DNA of 64,000 nt from assembly GCA_964344565.1 (NCBI GenBank), contig CAYFNT010000006.1, positions 62,001-126,000 on the forward strand, in the 5' to 3' direction. This DNA comes from JACNKJ01 sp964344565. Lineage in GTDB: Bacteria; Krumholzibacteriota; Krumholzibacteriia; JACNKJ01. A program made the position numbers and the translations under genes. How positions within the stretch are numbered: position 1 is the stretch's first letter; every line of letters starts with the position of its first letter. Shown here piece by piece: positions 1 to 8,978 of the stretch. The notes under the pieces are model-generated. The model worked only from the letters and a program-made list of their open reading frames with translations, ran no database searches and was not told where the DNA came from.

Positions 1-2339
1 GCGTCGTCGGCGAAGGGATTGCTCTCCCACTCGCGCCAGAGCCGGCCGTAGGCGTCCATGGCCGCGGACCACTCAGCCAGGAAGAAGTGGCAGTCGCCCA
101 GATGGATGAGTCCCCGCGGCACCCGCGGGCTGCCCGGCGCCATCTCGAGGTAGGCCTCGAAGTGTCCGAGGGCCTCGCCGTAGCGCTTCTCGCGCTCGGC
201 CAACTCGCCGAGTCCGTAGCGGGCTTCCACGCCTTCGTAGCGCGGGCCACCCTCGTCCAGGAGGATCTGATACTGCTGGCGGGCCAGATCCCAGTTCTCG
301 GCGTCCTGGGCCGCCTGGGCCAGGGCCAGGCGCACGGCGAAGACCCGCTCGGGAGGCGGTCCGCCGGCGAGCGCGGCGCGGTAGGAGGCCAGGGAAGCCT
401 CGCCTCCGCCTCCCTCGCTCAGCTTGCGCAGGATCTCGCCGCGGAGATAGTGGACCTCCCAGGCCAGGGGCGACTCGGGCCAGCGCTCCAGAAAGAGTTC
501 GAGCAGGGGCAGCCGATCCACGGGTTCGGGAATCTGTCCGGCCTCCAGCAGTGTGCGTTCCAGGGCGATGCGCTCCTGCAGGTCCGCGGGCGCTCCGCTC
601 TGGGCCGCGGCAAGCAGGCGCAGTGCCCGGGTGCGCCAGGAGGCGACCTCGGCGCTCTCGCCGTCCAGGGCCAGGCGCGAGGCCTCCCGGGACGCGGCCA
701 GTCCGGCCTCCAGGCGGGCCTCGGCCATGAGAGCCGGATCGGCCAGGCGCGCCGCCAGGTTCTCGAAGTGATCGGCGGCCCGGGGAAAGTCCTTCAACCC
801 TTCGGCCAGCACGTGGCCCACGCCGAAACTGCGCTCGGGTTCGGGCAGGTCCTCCTGGAGGATGGACAGCAGGCGCTCCACCGAGGCCTCCAGGTCCACC
901 TTGCTGAATCGCTGCATGGCGTCCAGGCGGTCCCGGGCCTGACGTCCCCAGGCGCTGCCTCCGAACTCGCGCTGGAGCCGGTCGAGCAGTGTCTCGGCCT
1001 CGGCCCAGCGGCCCTCCTTTTCCGCAAGCAGGGCACGCAGATAGAGCGATTCCTGGAAGACGGCGCTACGGTCGTCCTCGGCGCCGATGGCCTCCCAGCT
1101 CCGCTCGGCCGGACCGCTGCGATCGCTGTCTCTATAATAGAGGCCGAGACTGAGCAGGCACTCGGCCCGGGCCGAGGGATCCGTGAGGCCGGCCATCAGC
1201 TTCTCGGCGAGACCGGGCACCTCGCCCCGAGGATCGCCGGCGAGCAGTCCCTCGAAGAGTCGACCCGCGGCGCTCAGGCCCGAGGCACCCTCCGGATCCA
1301 GGGTGATGACCCGGCGCCAGATGTCATGGGCCTCGGCCCGGCGACCGGCGGCTTCGACCAGGGGAGCCTGCTCCAGGAGCAGCCTGGGATCGTCGGGGTG
1401 CCGCGAGAGCCCCTCCTGAATCCGGGCCAGGGCCTCGGACCGCCTGTCCCCCTCGCGGAGCAGACGGGACTCGCGCAGATAGAGGTCGACTTCGTCGGCC
1501 CGGTCGGGAAAACGTCGGCGCAATTCCTCGAGAGCGGCGGCGGCCTGCACCGGCCTGCCGATCTCTTCCAGCCACTCGGCCTTGAGGGACAGGGCCGGCC
1601 CCACCAGATCCCGCTGCCCGAATCGGGCGAGCAGCCACTCCAGCTCGGCCAGGGCGCGGTCGGGACGGCCTTCGGCCCGCTCCAGGCGAGCCAGGCTCAG
1701 GGAGGCGAAACCGGCCAGGGGATGGTCGGCCAGGTTGCTCTTGAGCGCCAGGTAGTCGGGACGGGCGGTCTCCGGATTCTCCTCGGCCCGGAGCTCGGCC
1801 CGTTCGTAGAGGGCGCGTCCCAGGAGTTCGGGATCGGAGCTGTTGTCGATGAGCCAGCCCAGCAACTGGTGGGCCGCGGCCCGCTCGTCCTCGGCCCGTC
1901 GGATGCGGGCGGACAGCAGCACGGCCTCGCCGTATTCCTCGCAGCCCTCGTGGTCGCGCAGGAGGATTTCGAGGAGGCTCGAGGAGTCGCCGAGCATTCC
2001 GGCCTGGGCGCCGGCATGGGCGGCGTCGAAAAGGGCTCGGCAGACCCGGGGATCCTCCGGCGCGGCGAGGGCGAAGGCCCGTGCCCTCTCCATGGCCGAG
2101 GCGGGGCGTTGTAACTCGAGGTAGCAACGCTCCAGCTTCCACAGCAGCTCGCTGCGCTCCGGGTGCGTGGGATTGCGCTGCAGGAAGGATTCCATCTCCG
2201 CGGAAGCCAGCTCGTGGAGACCGTCGTCCATGAGCCTGGCGAAGAAGACGAGTTCCTCCTGCTCGTCCAGAGCAATGGCGCTCAGGGCGAAGCCCAGTGC
2301 GAGCAGGAAGGGAAGGATCCTTTGGATCGGCCGCGGCAT
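1..2339 (-). CDS. TPR-repeat exported protein (3' end outside window)
   Basis: An open minus-strand frame runs from the ATG at 2339 off the left edge without a stop, giving at least 779 codons. The start MPRPIQRILPFLLALGFALS looks like a signal peptide (basic n-region, hydrophobic core, then SAIALDEQEE), so the product is probably exported. The rest is alpha-helical, rich in Leu/Ala/Glu/Arg, with many degenerate helix-turn-helix units typical of tetratricopeptide repeats (for example RALAELEWLLARFGQ and YGEALGHFEAYLEMAPGS). Such proteins scaffold envelope complexes, but no specific family can be named. The gene begins 13 bp downstream of the asnS stop and is probably co-transcribed with it. 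Long open frames on the opposite strand here are antisense shadows. Confidence 0.8.
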   Translation of the reverse strand, partial: MPRPIQRILPFLLALGFALSAIALDEQEELVFFARLMDDGLHELASAEMESFLQRNPTHPERSELLWKLERCYLELQRPASAMERARAFALAAPEDPRVCRALFDAAHAGAQAGMLGDSSSLLEILLRDHEGCEEYGEAVLLSARIRRAEDERAAAHQLLGWLIDNSSDPELLGRALYERAELRAEENPETARPDYLALKSNLADHPLAGFASLSLARLERAEGRPDRALAELEWLLARFGQRDLVGPALSLKAEWLEEIGRPVQAAAALEELRRRFPDRADEVDLYLRESRLLREGDRRSEALARIQEGLSRHPDDPRLLLEQAPLVEAAGRRAEAHDIWRRVITLDPEGASGLSAAGRLFEGLLAGDPRGEVPGLAEKLMAGLTDPSARAECLLSLGLYYRDSDRSGPAERSWEAIGAEDDRSAVFQESLYLRALLAEKEGRWAEAETLLDRLQREFGGSAWGRQARDRLDAMQRFSKVDLEASVERLLSILQEDLPEPERSFGVGHVLAEGLKDFPRAADHFENLAARLADPALMAEARLEAGLAASREASRLALDGESAEVASWRTRALRLLAAAQSGAPADLQERIALERTLLEAGQIPEPVDRLPLLELFLERWPESPLAWEVHYLRGEILRKLSEGGGGEASLASYRAALAGGPPPERVFAVRLALAQAAQDAENWDLARQQYQILLDEGGPRYEGVEARYGLGELAEREKRYGEALGHFEAYLEMAPGSPRVPRGLIHLGDCHFFLAEWSAAMDAYGRLWREWESNPFADD

Positions 2340-2352
2340 GCGTCACCTCACG

Positions 2353-3648
2353 CTAGGGTTGGATGCGATACATCATCCTCGGGAAGGGGATGCACTCCCG
2401 GATGTGCTGGCGTCCGGCCAGCCAGGCCAGGGTGCGCTCGATGCCGATGCCGAAGCCCGCGTGGGGAAAGCTGCCGTAGCGGCGCAGATCCAGGTACCAC
2501 TGGTAGGGACCCGCCGGAAGCTCGTGCTTCGCGATCTGCTCCTCCAGGTAGTCCAACTGGTCGGCGCGCTGACCGCCTCCGATGATCTCGCCGTATCCCT
2601 CGGGCGCGAGACAGTCCACCGAGAGGCTGTACTTCGGGTCCGCGGGATCCGGCGCCATGTAGAAGGCCTTGATGGCCGCCGGGAAGCGGTGCACGAAGAT
2701 GGGACGGTCGAAGGCCTTGGTGAGGACGGTCTCGTCCTCGCCGCCGAAATCGGCGCCCCATTCGATGTCCTGCCCCTTCTCCTTGAGCATGGCGATGGCC
2801 TCGTCGTAGTGAACTCGCGGGAAGGGCGCCTTGACCTTCTCGAGGGGCGCGCAGTCCCGCTCGAGCACTCGCTCCAGTTCGTCGCGATGCTTCTCCAGGA
2901 CCCGGGCCGTGATGAACTCCAGCATCTGCTCTTCGATCTCCATCACGTCATCCAAATCCGCGAAGGCGATCTCCGGTTCCAGCATCCAGAATTCGGTGAG
3001 GTGCCGGCGGGTCTTGCTCTTCTCGGCGCGGAAGGTGGGACCGAAACAGTAGACCTTCCCGTGGGCCGCCGCGGCGGCCTCCATGTAGAGCTGTCCGCTC
3101 TGGGTCAGATAGGCCTTGTCGCCGAAATACTCCACCTCGAAGAGGGTCGTGGTGCCCTCCACCGAACTGGGCGTGAAGATGGGCGCGTCCACCAGGAGGT
3201 AGCCGTTTCCGTCGAAGAATTCCCGCAGGGCGCTCACGAGTGTTCCGCGGATACGCATGAGGGCGTGCTGCTTGCTGCTGCGCAGCCAGAGGTGACGGTT
3301 CTCGAGCAGGAAATCCACCCCATGGTCCTTGGGCGAGATGGGATAGTCCACGCTGTCGCCGACCACCTCGATGCCGCTGACCAGCATCTCGTAGCCGCTG
3401 GGCGCGCGCTCATCGGGACGGACCTCGCCGGTCACGCGGAGACTCGTCTCCTGAGTCAGTCCGCTGGCCTGCTCGAAGAGCTCCTCGCCCACGTCGGCCA
3501 GGGCCACCACAGCCTGGATGATGCCCGAGCCGTCCCGGAGTTGCAGGAACTGCAGCTTCTTGCTGCCACGCCGGTTGTAGAGCCAACCCTCCAGGGTGAC
3601 GGTCTCGCCGCTGTGCTCGCCGATCCTCGCGATACTGAGGTCCTTCAT
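2353..3648 (-). CDS. asnS: Asparagine--tRNA ligase
   Basis: A 431-aa class IIb aminoacyl-tRNA synthetase that charges tRNA-Asn in the cytoplasm. Residues 1-105 form the anticodon-binding OB fold (GWLYNRRGSKKLQFLQLRDG). Motif 2 is FRAEKSKTRRHLTEFWMLEP at about 207-226; this is the AsnRS form, not the AspRS form (FRDED). Motif 3, GFGIGIERTLAWLAG, lies near the C-terminus. Length is normal for bacterial AsnRS (about 430-465). The ATG at 3648 has AGGAGG seven bases upstream. A promoter candidate (TTGCAA-16-TAAACT) precedes it, and the upstream histone-like gene ends in a terminator, so asnS probably starts its own transcript. Confidence 0.95.
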   Translation of the reverse strand: MKDLSIARIGEHSGETVTLEGWLYNRRGSKKLQFLQLRDGSGIIQAVVALADVGEELFEQASGLTQETSLRVTGEVRPDERAPSGYEMLVSGIEVVGDSVDYPISPKDHGVDFLLENRHLWLRSSKQHALMRIRGTLVSALREFFDGNGYLLVDAPIFTPSSVEGTTTLFEVEYFGDKAYLTQSGQLYMEAAAAAHGKVYCFGPTFRAEKSKTRRHLTEFWMLEPEIAFADLDDVMEIEEQMLEFITARVLEKHRDELERVLERDCAPLEKVKAPFPRVHYDEAIAMLKEKGQDIEWGADFGGEDETVLTKAFDRPIFVHRFPAAIKAFYMAPDPADPKYSLSVDCLAPEGYGEIIGGGQRADQLDYLEEQIAKHELPAGPYQWYLDLRRYGSFPHAGFGIGIERTLAWLAGRQHIRECIPFPRMMYRIQP

Positions 3649-3675
3649 GCGTCTGTCCTCCTTGGGAATTCGGTC

Positions 3676-3703
3676 AGTTTAGCAAAGCGGCAGTCCTTTG
3701 CAA
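3676..3703 (-). promoter_or_regulatory. Candidate promoter of asnS
   Basis: On the minus strand TTGCAA (3698-3703) and TAAACT (3676-3681) are separated by 16 bp. They lie 28-55 bp upstream of the asnS start and downstream of the histone-gene terminator. Moderate match to a sigma-70-type promoter. Confidence 0.5.
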
Positions 3704-3745
3704 GGTCCGGCTGGGCCTTTCGGGGCGCGGGAATCGGAAACATAG

Positions 3746-3775
3746 AAAAAGGAGGGGAAGCGTCCTTCCCCTCCT
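3746..3775 (-). terminator. Intrinsic terminator of histone H1-like gene
   Basis: On the minus strand an 11-bp perfect stem (AGGAGGGGAAG / CTTCCCCTCCT, loop GACG) is followed by five T. It lies just after the stop of the Lys-rich gene. Confidence 0.9.
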
Positions 3776-3798
3776 AAGCGATGGCGATGGTCGATCCG

Positions 3799-4398
3799 CT
3801 ACTTCTTCTTCTTGCGGGTCGCCTTCTTCTTCGCGGTCTTCCTCTTGACCGTCTTGCGGGCCACCTTCTTCTTGGCCGTCTTCTTCTTGACGACCTTCTT
3901 CTTCTTGGCAGCCTTCTTCACGGTCTTCTTCTTGGCCGTCTTTCTCTTGGCTGTCTTCTTCTTGACAACCTTCTTCTTCTTCACGGCCTTCTTCTTGGCC
4001 TTCTTCTTGACGACCTTCTTCTTCACGGCCTTCTTCTTGGCTTTCTTCTTGACGACCTTCTTTTTCTTCACAGCCTTCTTCTTGGTCGTCTTCTTCTTGG
4101 CTACCTTCTTCTTCTTGGCAACCTTCTTCTTCACAGCCTTCTTGCGAGTCGCCTTCTTGGCCGTCTTCTTCTTCGCGACCTTCTTCTTCACGGCCTTCTT
4201 GCGAGTCGCCTTCTTCGCTGTCTTCTTCTTGGCAACTTTCTTCTTCACGGCCTTCTTGCGAACGGCCTTCTTCGCAGTCTTCTTGCGCGCGGTCTTTTTC
4301 ACGGCGCGCTTGGCAGTCTTCCGGACAGCCTTCTTAGCCGTCTTCTTTCTGACGGCCTTTTTCTTGGCAGTCTTCCGGACAGCCTTTTTAACAGCCAT
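3799..4398 (-). CDS. Histone H1-like Lys/Ala-rich DNA-binding protein
   Basis: A 199-aa protein made almost only of Lys, Ala, Val, Thr and Arg, in repeats such as KKVAKKKTAKKATRKKAVKK. It resembles the C-terminal tail of eukaryotic H1 and bacterial H1-like proteins (chlamydial HctB, AlgP-type, Bordetella BpH1), which bind DNA non-specifically and compact the nucleoid. No folded domain is visible and the protein is probably disordered. The ATG at 4398 has AGGAGG seven bases upstream. It is monocistronic: a promoter (TTTACA-16-GATAAT) lies upstream and a strong terminator downstream. The repeats resemble those inside IF2 in this window. Repeat number may vary between strains. Function is inferred from composition. 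Confidence 0.85.
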   Translation of the reverse strand: MAVKKAVRKTAKKKAVRKKTAKKAVRKTAKRAVKKTARKKTAKKAVRKKAVKKKVAKKKTAKKATRKKAVKKKVAKKKTAKKATRKKAVKKKVAKKKKVAKKKTTKKKAVKKKKVVKKKAKKKAVKKKVVKKKAKKKAVKKKKVVKKKTAKRKTAKKKTVKKAAKKKKVVKKKTAKKKVARKTVKRKTAKKKATRKKKK

Positions 4399-4465
4399 TG
4401 CCTATCCTCCTAGGTAGGAAAGCGGATTGCTCTCGAAGAGGAACGAATCCATCTTCGAATTCAGA

Positions 4466-4493
4466 ATTATCGGAAGTGTGGAAAACTTGTAAA
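4466..4493 (-). promoter_or_regulatory. Promoter of histone H1-like gene
   Basis: Minus strand TTTACA (4488-4493), 16-bp spacer, GATAAT (4466-4471), in an AT-rich island. The predicted leader of about 60 nt contains a possible 7-bp stem (TCGAAGA / TCTTCGA). Confidence 0.65.
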
Positions 4494-4532
4494 GCAGATT
4501 TTTCGTATCGAGCGGATTTTTTTCACTCGCAG

Positions 4533-5588
4533 CTATTCAACCGTCATCGCCTTTCCGGCATCGCCGCGAAGTTCGTCGGCGATATTTTCGATGACGGGAT
4601 GCTCGGTGTTCACTCCGCGAATGACGAGGTGCGCGCGTTTCCACGGCGCTTCCTTGCGAAGATAGAGGGACTGCGCGCCCAGGCGGGACTTGACGAAACG
4701 CTCTTCGTGCTTCTTGCGTTTCTTCTCCGGAACGCCGTCCAATTCGATTTCGATGGCGCGTTCGAAATCGGTCACGAGATAGATCCGGAAGTCGAAATAG
4801 GCGGAGAGATCCTCCTGAAACAGGAAGGGACCGTCCAGCAGCAGCGCGCTGCGCGAGTTGAGCGAGATGCTTCTCTTCTCGGTGACGCGCTCGCGTTCGC
4901 TGTCGTAGTGATCGTAGGTCACCGTGCTGGCCAGACCGCCCTGAAGAGGAAGCAGGAACTGTTCGCGCAGGCGATCCATGGCGTAGTGCTTGCGGTAGTA
5001 GCGCTCGGCTTCCGGATAGTCGCGGTCGCGACGCGCCTTCTTCGGCGCGGTGAAGCTTTCCATGGAAAGCAGCGTGGGTTCCAGCCCGAGAGCGGCGAGA
5101 CTTCCCGCCAGCTTTTCGGAGAAACCGCTCTTTCCGGAGTTGTCGATGCCGTTGATGCCCGCGAGCATGTATCGGTCCTTGCGCCCGCGCCTCACCCGAA
5201 GGACCAGGGAAGCGGTATCGCGAAGAACAAGTGCCTTGGGGCTGATCTGTTCGAGAAGGTCTCCTTCCCCCGCCTCGAGCACGGCCATCCCCAGCTGTCT
5301 GGCGAGACGGATGCGCTTCTCGTTGGCGGTGACCAGGAGGGTGCCCTCCAGACGTCCTTCGCGGTGAAGGGTCTGAAGCAGGGGAAGTCCGTCCTCACGA
5401 GGATCTCCGCTGAGTATGGATTTGAAGTCGCCTGCGCCGGAGGGAACCCGGTTCGCATCCCCGGGCGCGAAGAGCCGCCAGTCGCGTCCCGCCTGATCGG
5501 AGCCCGGAATTCCGCTCCGTCCTCCGGCGAGAAGATCGGCGTCGAAGAGCACGCTGCCGCAAGCGCTCAGAAGCATGGGCTCGCTCAT
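4533..5588 (-). CDS. Uridine kinase-family P-loop protein with N-terminal HAD-like region
   Basis: A 351-aa protein. The C-terminal half has a P-loop, GINGIDNSGKSG (about 144-155), followed by a uridine kinase/phosphoribulokinase-type helix and a region rich in Tyr/Arg (EAERYYRKHYAMDRLREQF); it probably phosphorylates a nucleoside or a related small molecule. The first 130 residues do not belong to uridine kinase: LLSACGSVLFDADLL and GTLLVTANEKRIRLARQLGM recall the first and second motifs of HAD phosphatases, though the family match is weak. The ATG at 5588 overlaps the upstream M16 peptidase stop (ATGA), so it is the last gene of the rimP-pnp operon. Substrate unknown. Confidence 0.65.
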   Translation of the reverse strand: MSEPMLLSACGSVLFDADLLAGGRSGIPGSDQAGRDWRLFAPGDANRVPSGAGDFKSILSGDPREDGLPLLQTLHREGRLEGTLLVTANEKRIRLARQLGMAVLEAGEGDLLEQISPKALVLRDTASLVLRVRRGRKDRYMLAGINGIDNSGKSGFSEKLAGSLAALGLEPTLLSMESFTAPKKARRDRDYPEAERYYRKHYAMDRLREQFLLPLQGGLASTVTYDHYDSERERVTEKRSISLNSRSALLLDGPFLFQEDLSAYFDFRIYLVTDFERAIEIELDGVPEKKRKKHEERFVKSRLGAQSLYLRKEAPWKRAHLVIRGVNTEHPVIENIADELRGDAGKAMTVE

Positions 5589-6859
5589 GCCAGGGGACCC
5601 GCGTCGCCCGAAGGACCGAGGGTGACGAGAGTCTGCGCCTGGGGATCCAGATACTCCGCCGCCAGTCGCCGGATCTCCTCGGGCGTCACCGCGTCGATGC
5701 GCTCGACGATCTCGGGAATCTCCAGGAAGCGGCCGAAGCCCAGTTCGTTCTTGGCCAGACGCGCCATGCGGGCGCTGATGTTTTCCATGGCCAGAATCAT
5801 GTTCCCCTTCAGCTGCATTCGCGCGTCGTCGATCTCGGCCGCTTCGCAGGGCGTCTCGGCCAGGATCCTGAACTCGTCCAGGGTGCGGGCCACGGCCTCG
5901 CCGCTGCGCGATGGCGAGACGGCCATGTAGGTGCCCTGGGTGCCGGTGTCGCTGGCGAAGTCAGCATAACTGAAAACCGAATAGGCCAGTCCAGATTTTT
6001 CGCGAATGCTCTGGAAGAGACGGCTGGACATGCTTCCGCCGAGGATGGTGTTCAGCAGCAGCATGGCGTAACGGTCCGGATCGGACAGGCTCATTCCCCG
6101 CCGGCCGATCCAGAGATGCTGCTGCTGGAGCTGGCGGTCCACATGGCGGACGCGCGGGGCCGGCGCCGACGCCGCGATGCCTCCGTTGGCCTTCACTTGG
6201 CCGGAGGGCACATCGAAGAGCTTCTCCACGGCCTCGCGAACCCGATCGTGGCCGAGGGGACCGGCCACGGCAACCACCACCTGCCCCGCCCGGTATCGCT
6301 CGTCCATCCATCCGCGCAGATCCTCGCGGGTGAGGGCGAGCACGCTCTCCTCGTCGCCGAGAATGGGACGGCCCATGGGATGCTCGCCGAAGATCTCCTC
6401 GCTGGCCAGATCGTGGATCCAGTCGTCGGGATCGTCGAAGACGCTCTGGATCTCCTCGATCACCACGCGCTTCTCCATCTCGATGAGCTCGGGTTCGAGC
6501 TTCGGACGCAGGAGCATGTCGGCCAGAACGTCCAGGGCCTCGTCGAAGTACTCGGCGAGGACCCTGGCGTTGTAGCAGGTGTTTTCCTTGGTGGTGAAGG
6601 CGTCGAGCTGTCCGCCCAGACGCTCCAGGGACAGGGCGATGTCGAAGGCCGAGCGCGACTCGGTGCCCTTGAAGACCATGTGCTCCAGGAAATGCGTGAT
6701 GCCCCGGCGCGCGGTGTCCTCGTGACGGGATCCGCTCCTCACCCATACCCCCACCGAAACCGAGAGGGCATGGGGCACCACCTGGCTAAGCAAAGTGGTC
6801 CCCCCGGGGAGGACCACTTTCCTCTTGTCTTCGGGCCGCGAGAAATGGCTCGGATTCAT
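5585..6859 (-). CDS. M16-family zinc metallopeptidase (processing-peptidase-like)
   Basis: A 424-aa peptidase with the inverted zinc motif HFLEH (H56, E59, H60) and a downstream acidic helix (KRVVIEEIQSVFDDPDD) supplying the third ligand. The C-terminal inactive-type domain contains GMSLSDPDRYAMLLLN and LGGSMSSRLFQSIREKSGLA, typical of the PqqL/mitochondrial processing peptidase/YmxG group. In many bacteria this gene follows pnp, as here (6-bp gap). The ATG at 6859 has AGGAC just upstream. There is no signal peptide, so it is probably cytoplasmic. The natural substrate of pnp-linked M16 proteins is unsettled. Confidence 0.9.
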   Translation of the reverse strand: MNPSHFSRPEDKRKVVLPGGTTLLSQVVPHALSVSVGVWVRSGSRHEDTARRGITHFLEHMVFKGTESRSAFDIALSLERLGGQLDAFTTKENTCYNARVLAEYFDEALDVLADMLLRPKLEPELIEMEKRVVIEEIQSVFDDPDDWIHDLASEEIFGEHPMGRPILGDEESVLALTREDLRGWMDERYRAGQVVVAVAGPLGHDRVREAVEKLFDVPSGQVKANGGIAASAPAPRVRHVDRQLQQQHLWIGRRGMSLSDPDRYAMLLLNTILGGSMSSRLFQSIREKSGLAYSVFSYADFASDTGTQGTYMAVSPSRSGEAVARTLDEFRILAETPCEAAEIDDARMQLKGNMILAMENISARMARLAKNELGFGRFLEIPEIVERIDAVTPEEIRRLAAEYLDPQAQTLVTLGPSGDAGPLA

Positions 6860-6865
6860 CGCGTC

Positions 6866-8962
6866 CTATCGAGTCTCGGCCGGCGCGTCGGACTCCAGGA
6901 GCACCTTCCGGCTCAGCCGGACCTTGCCCTGGTTGTCCACCTCGATGACCTTCACCTGGACGTGGTCGCCCACGGCCAGCACGTCCTCCACCCGGCCGAT
7001 GCGCTCGTGAGCGATCTCCGAGATGTGCAGGAGGCCGTCCTTGCCGGGAAGGATCTCCACGAAGGCGCCGAACTTGACGATGTCCTTCACCTTGCCGTCG
7101 TAGACCTTGCCGACCTCGGCCTCGGCGGTGAGGAATCCGATCCACTCCACCGCGGCGTCGCCGCTCTGCTTGTCAACGGCCGCGATCTTCACGGTGCCGT
7201 CGTCCTCCACCTCGATGGTGGCGCCGGTCTCCTCCTGGATGCGGCGGATGGTGGCGCCGCCCTTGCCGATGATGTCGCGGATCTTGTTGGTGGGAACCTG
7301 GATCGACGTGATCTTCGGCGCGTAGGGGCTCAGCTCGGCGCGAGGCTCGGGCAGGGCCTCCTTCATGACGCCCAGGATGTGCATGCGCGCGGTGTGCGCC
7401 TGCTGGAGCGCCTGCTCCATGATCTCCTGGGGCAGACCCTCGATCTTGGTGTCGAGCTGAAAGGCGGTGATGCCCTTCTCGCTTCCGGCCACCTTGAAGT
7501 CCATGTCGCCGAGGTGATCCTCGAGACCCTGGATGTCGGTGAGGATGCGATAGCGCTCGCCGTCGGTGATCAGGCCCATGGCGACGCCCGCCACGTGACC
7601 CGAGATCGGAACGCCGCCGTCCATAAGGGCCAGCGAGCCGCCGCAGACCGACGCCATGGAGCTCGAGCCGTTGGACTCGGTGATGTCGCTCACGATGCGC
7701 AGGGTGTAGGGGAAGCCGTCCTCCATGGGGATCAGCGGACGCAGGGCGCGCTCGGCCAGGTTGCCGTGACCGATCTCGCGACGGCCGGTGAAGAAGCGGC
7801 CAGTCTCGCCCACGCTGAATCCGGGAAAGTTGTAGTGCAGCAGGAAGCGCTTGAAGTACTCGCCCTCGATGCTGTCGATGCGCTGCTCGTCGCGGCTCGT
7901 GCCCAGGGTGAGCGCGACCATGGCCTGCGTCTCACCGCGGGTGAAGAGAGCCGAGCCGTGGGAACGCGGCAGGAAGGTGGGCAGGATGTCGATGTTGCGC
8001 ACCTCTTCGAGCTGGCGGCCGTCGGCGCGCACGGACTCGTCGAGGATCATGTCCCGCATGAGCTTCTTCTCGAGATCGCCGAAGGCCTTGCCGAGCCAGG
8101 ACTCCTGCTCGGGGAAGCGCTCGGCCAGCTCGGTGACCACGCGCTCCTTCAGGGCGTTCATGTCGGCTTCGCGGGCCTTCTTCTTGTCGTTGCGGCCCAG
8201 CTTGTTCAGCTCGTCTCCGAAACCCTCGAGCACGGCCTCGGCGATGCCCTCGGGCATCTCGGGAACCGTGAACTCGCGCTTCGCCTTGCAGCCCGCCTTC
8301 TCGAAGAGCTCGCGCTGCGCGGCATTGATCTCGCGGATGCGATCGTGGGCGAAGTTGATCGCCTCGATCATGACCTGCTCGGGCACTTCCTGGGCGGAAC
8401 CCTCCACCATCATGATGGCAGTGTCGCTGCCCGCCACGATGATGTCCAGATCACCGTCGAGGGCCTCGTCCATGGCAGGGTTCACCTTGAACTCGCCGTC
8501 CACGCGAGCCACGCGCACGCCTGCGATGACGTCGCCGAAGGGAATGTCGGACAGGTTCAGCGCGGCGCTGGCGCCGGTGATGGCCAGGGTGTCGGGCTCG
8601 TGAACGCCGTCGTAGCTGACGACGAAGGCGACCACCTGGACCTCGGCCATGAAACCGTCGGGGAAGAGGGGACGGATGGGACGATCCACCAGACGGCTGG
8701 TCAGGGTCTCCTTTTCGGTGGGACGCGCTTCGCGCTTGAAGAAACCGCCGGGAATCTTGCCCGCGGCGTAGAACTTTTCGCGGTATTCCACCATGAGCGG
8801 GAACCAACCGCGGTCGGGATCCTCACGGCCGGCGACGGCGGTGACGAGCACCATGGTGTCGCCCTGACGGACCATGACGGAGCCGCCCGCCTGACGGGCC
8901 ACCTGGCCCGTTTCCAGGGCATAGGAATTCCCCGACAGTTCGAAACTGACTTTCGTGTGCAT
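6866..8962 (-). CDS. pnp: Polyribonucleotide nucleotidyltransferase (PNPase)
   Basis: A 3'-5' phosphorolytic exoribonuclease of the RNA degradosome, 698 aa. Domain order: RNase PH-like 1, helical linker, RNase PH-like 2 (with GSSSMASVCGGSLALMDGG), KH (TNKIRDIIGKGGATIRRI) and S1 (GKVYDGKVKDIVKFGAFVEI). I chose the ATG at 8962 (MHTKVSFELSG) because GGAGG lies 9-12 bases upstream and PNPases begin this way; a frame-compatible ATG at 9022 would add 20 unrelated residues and run through leader hairpins. It follows rpsO, as in most bacteria. The 104-nt rpsO-pnp spacer folds into three hairpins, which may be the site of PNPase autocontrol. Confidence 0.97.
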   Translation of the reverse strand: MHTKVSFELSGNSYALETGQVARQAGGSVMVRQGDTMVLVTAVAGREDPDRGWFPLMVEYREKFYAAGKIPGGFFKREARPTEKETLTSRLVDRPIRPLFPDGFMAEVQVVAFVVSYDGVHEPDTLAITGASAALNLSDIPFGDVIAGVRVARVDGEFKVNPAMDEALDGDLDIIVAGSDTAIMMVEGSAQEVPEQVMIEAINFAHDRIREINAAQRELFEKAGCKAKREFTVPEMPEGIAEAVLEGFGDELNKLGRNDKKKAREADMNALKERVVTELAERFPEQESWLGKAFGDLEKKLMRDMILDESVRADGRQLEEVRNIDILPTFLPRSHGSALFTRGETQAMVALTLGTSRDEQRIDSIEGEYFKRFLLHYNFPGFSVGETGRFFTGRREIGHGNLAERALRPLIPMEDGFPYTLRIVSDITESNGSSSMASVCGGSLALMDGGVPISGHVAGVAMGLITDGERYRILTDIQGLEDHLGDMDFKVAGSEKGITAFQLDTKIEGLPQEIMEQALQQAHTARMHILGVMKEALPEPRAELSPYAPKITSIQVPTNKIRDIIGKGGATIRRIQEETGATIEVEDDGTVKIAAVDKQSGDAAVEWIGFLTAEAEVGKVYDGKVKDIVKFGAFVEILPGKDGLLHISEIAHERIGRVEDVLAVGDHVQVKVIEVDNQGKVRLSRKVLLESDAPAETR

Positions 8963-8978
8963 ATTGAATAGACCTCCG

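Noticed and set aside
87..2114. 675-codon open frame on the plus strand
   Set aside because: Antisense to the TPR gene. The minus-strand frame has a signal peptide, helical repeats and a continuous open frame to the window edge; the plus frame has no recognisable fold.
6116..8971. 951-codon open frame on the plus strand
   Set aside because: Mirror of the pnp frame caused by GC-biased third positions; composition rich in His/Leu/Gly/Ala with no domain.
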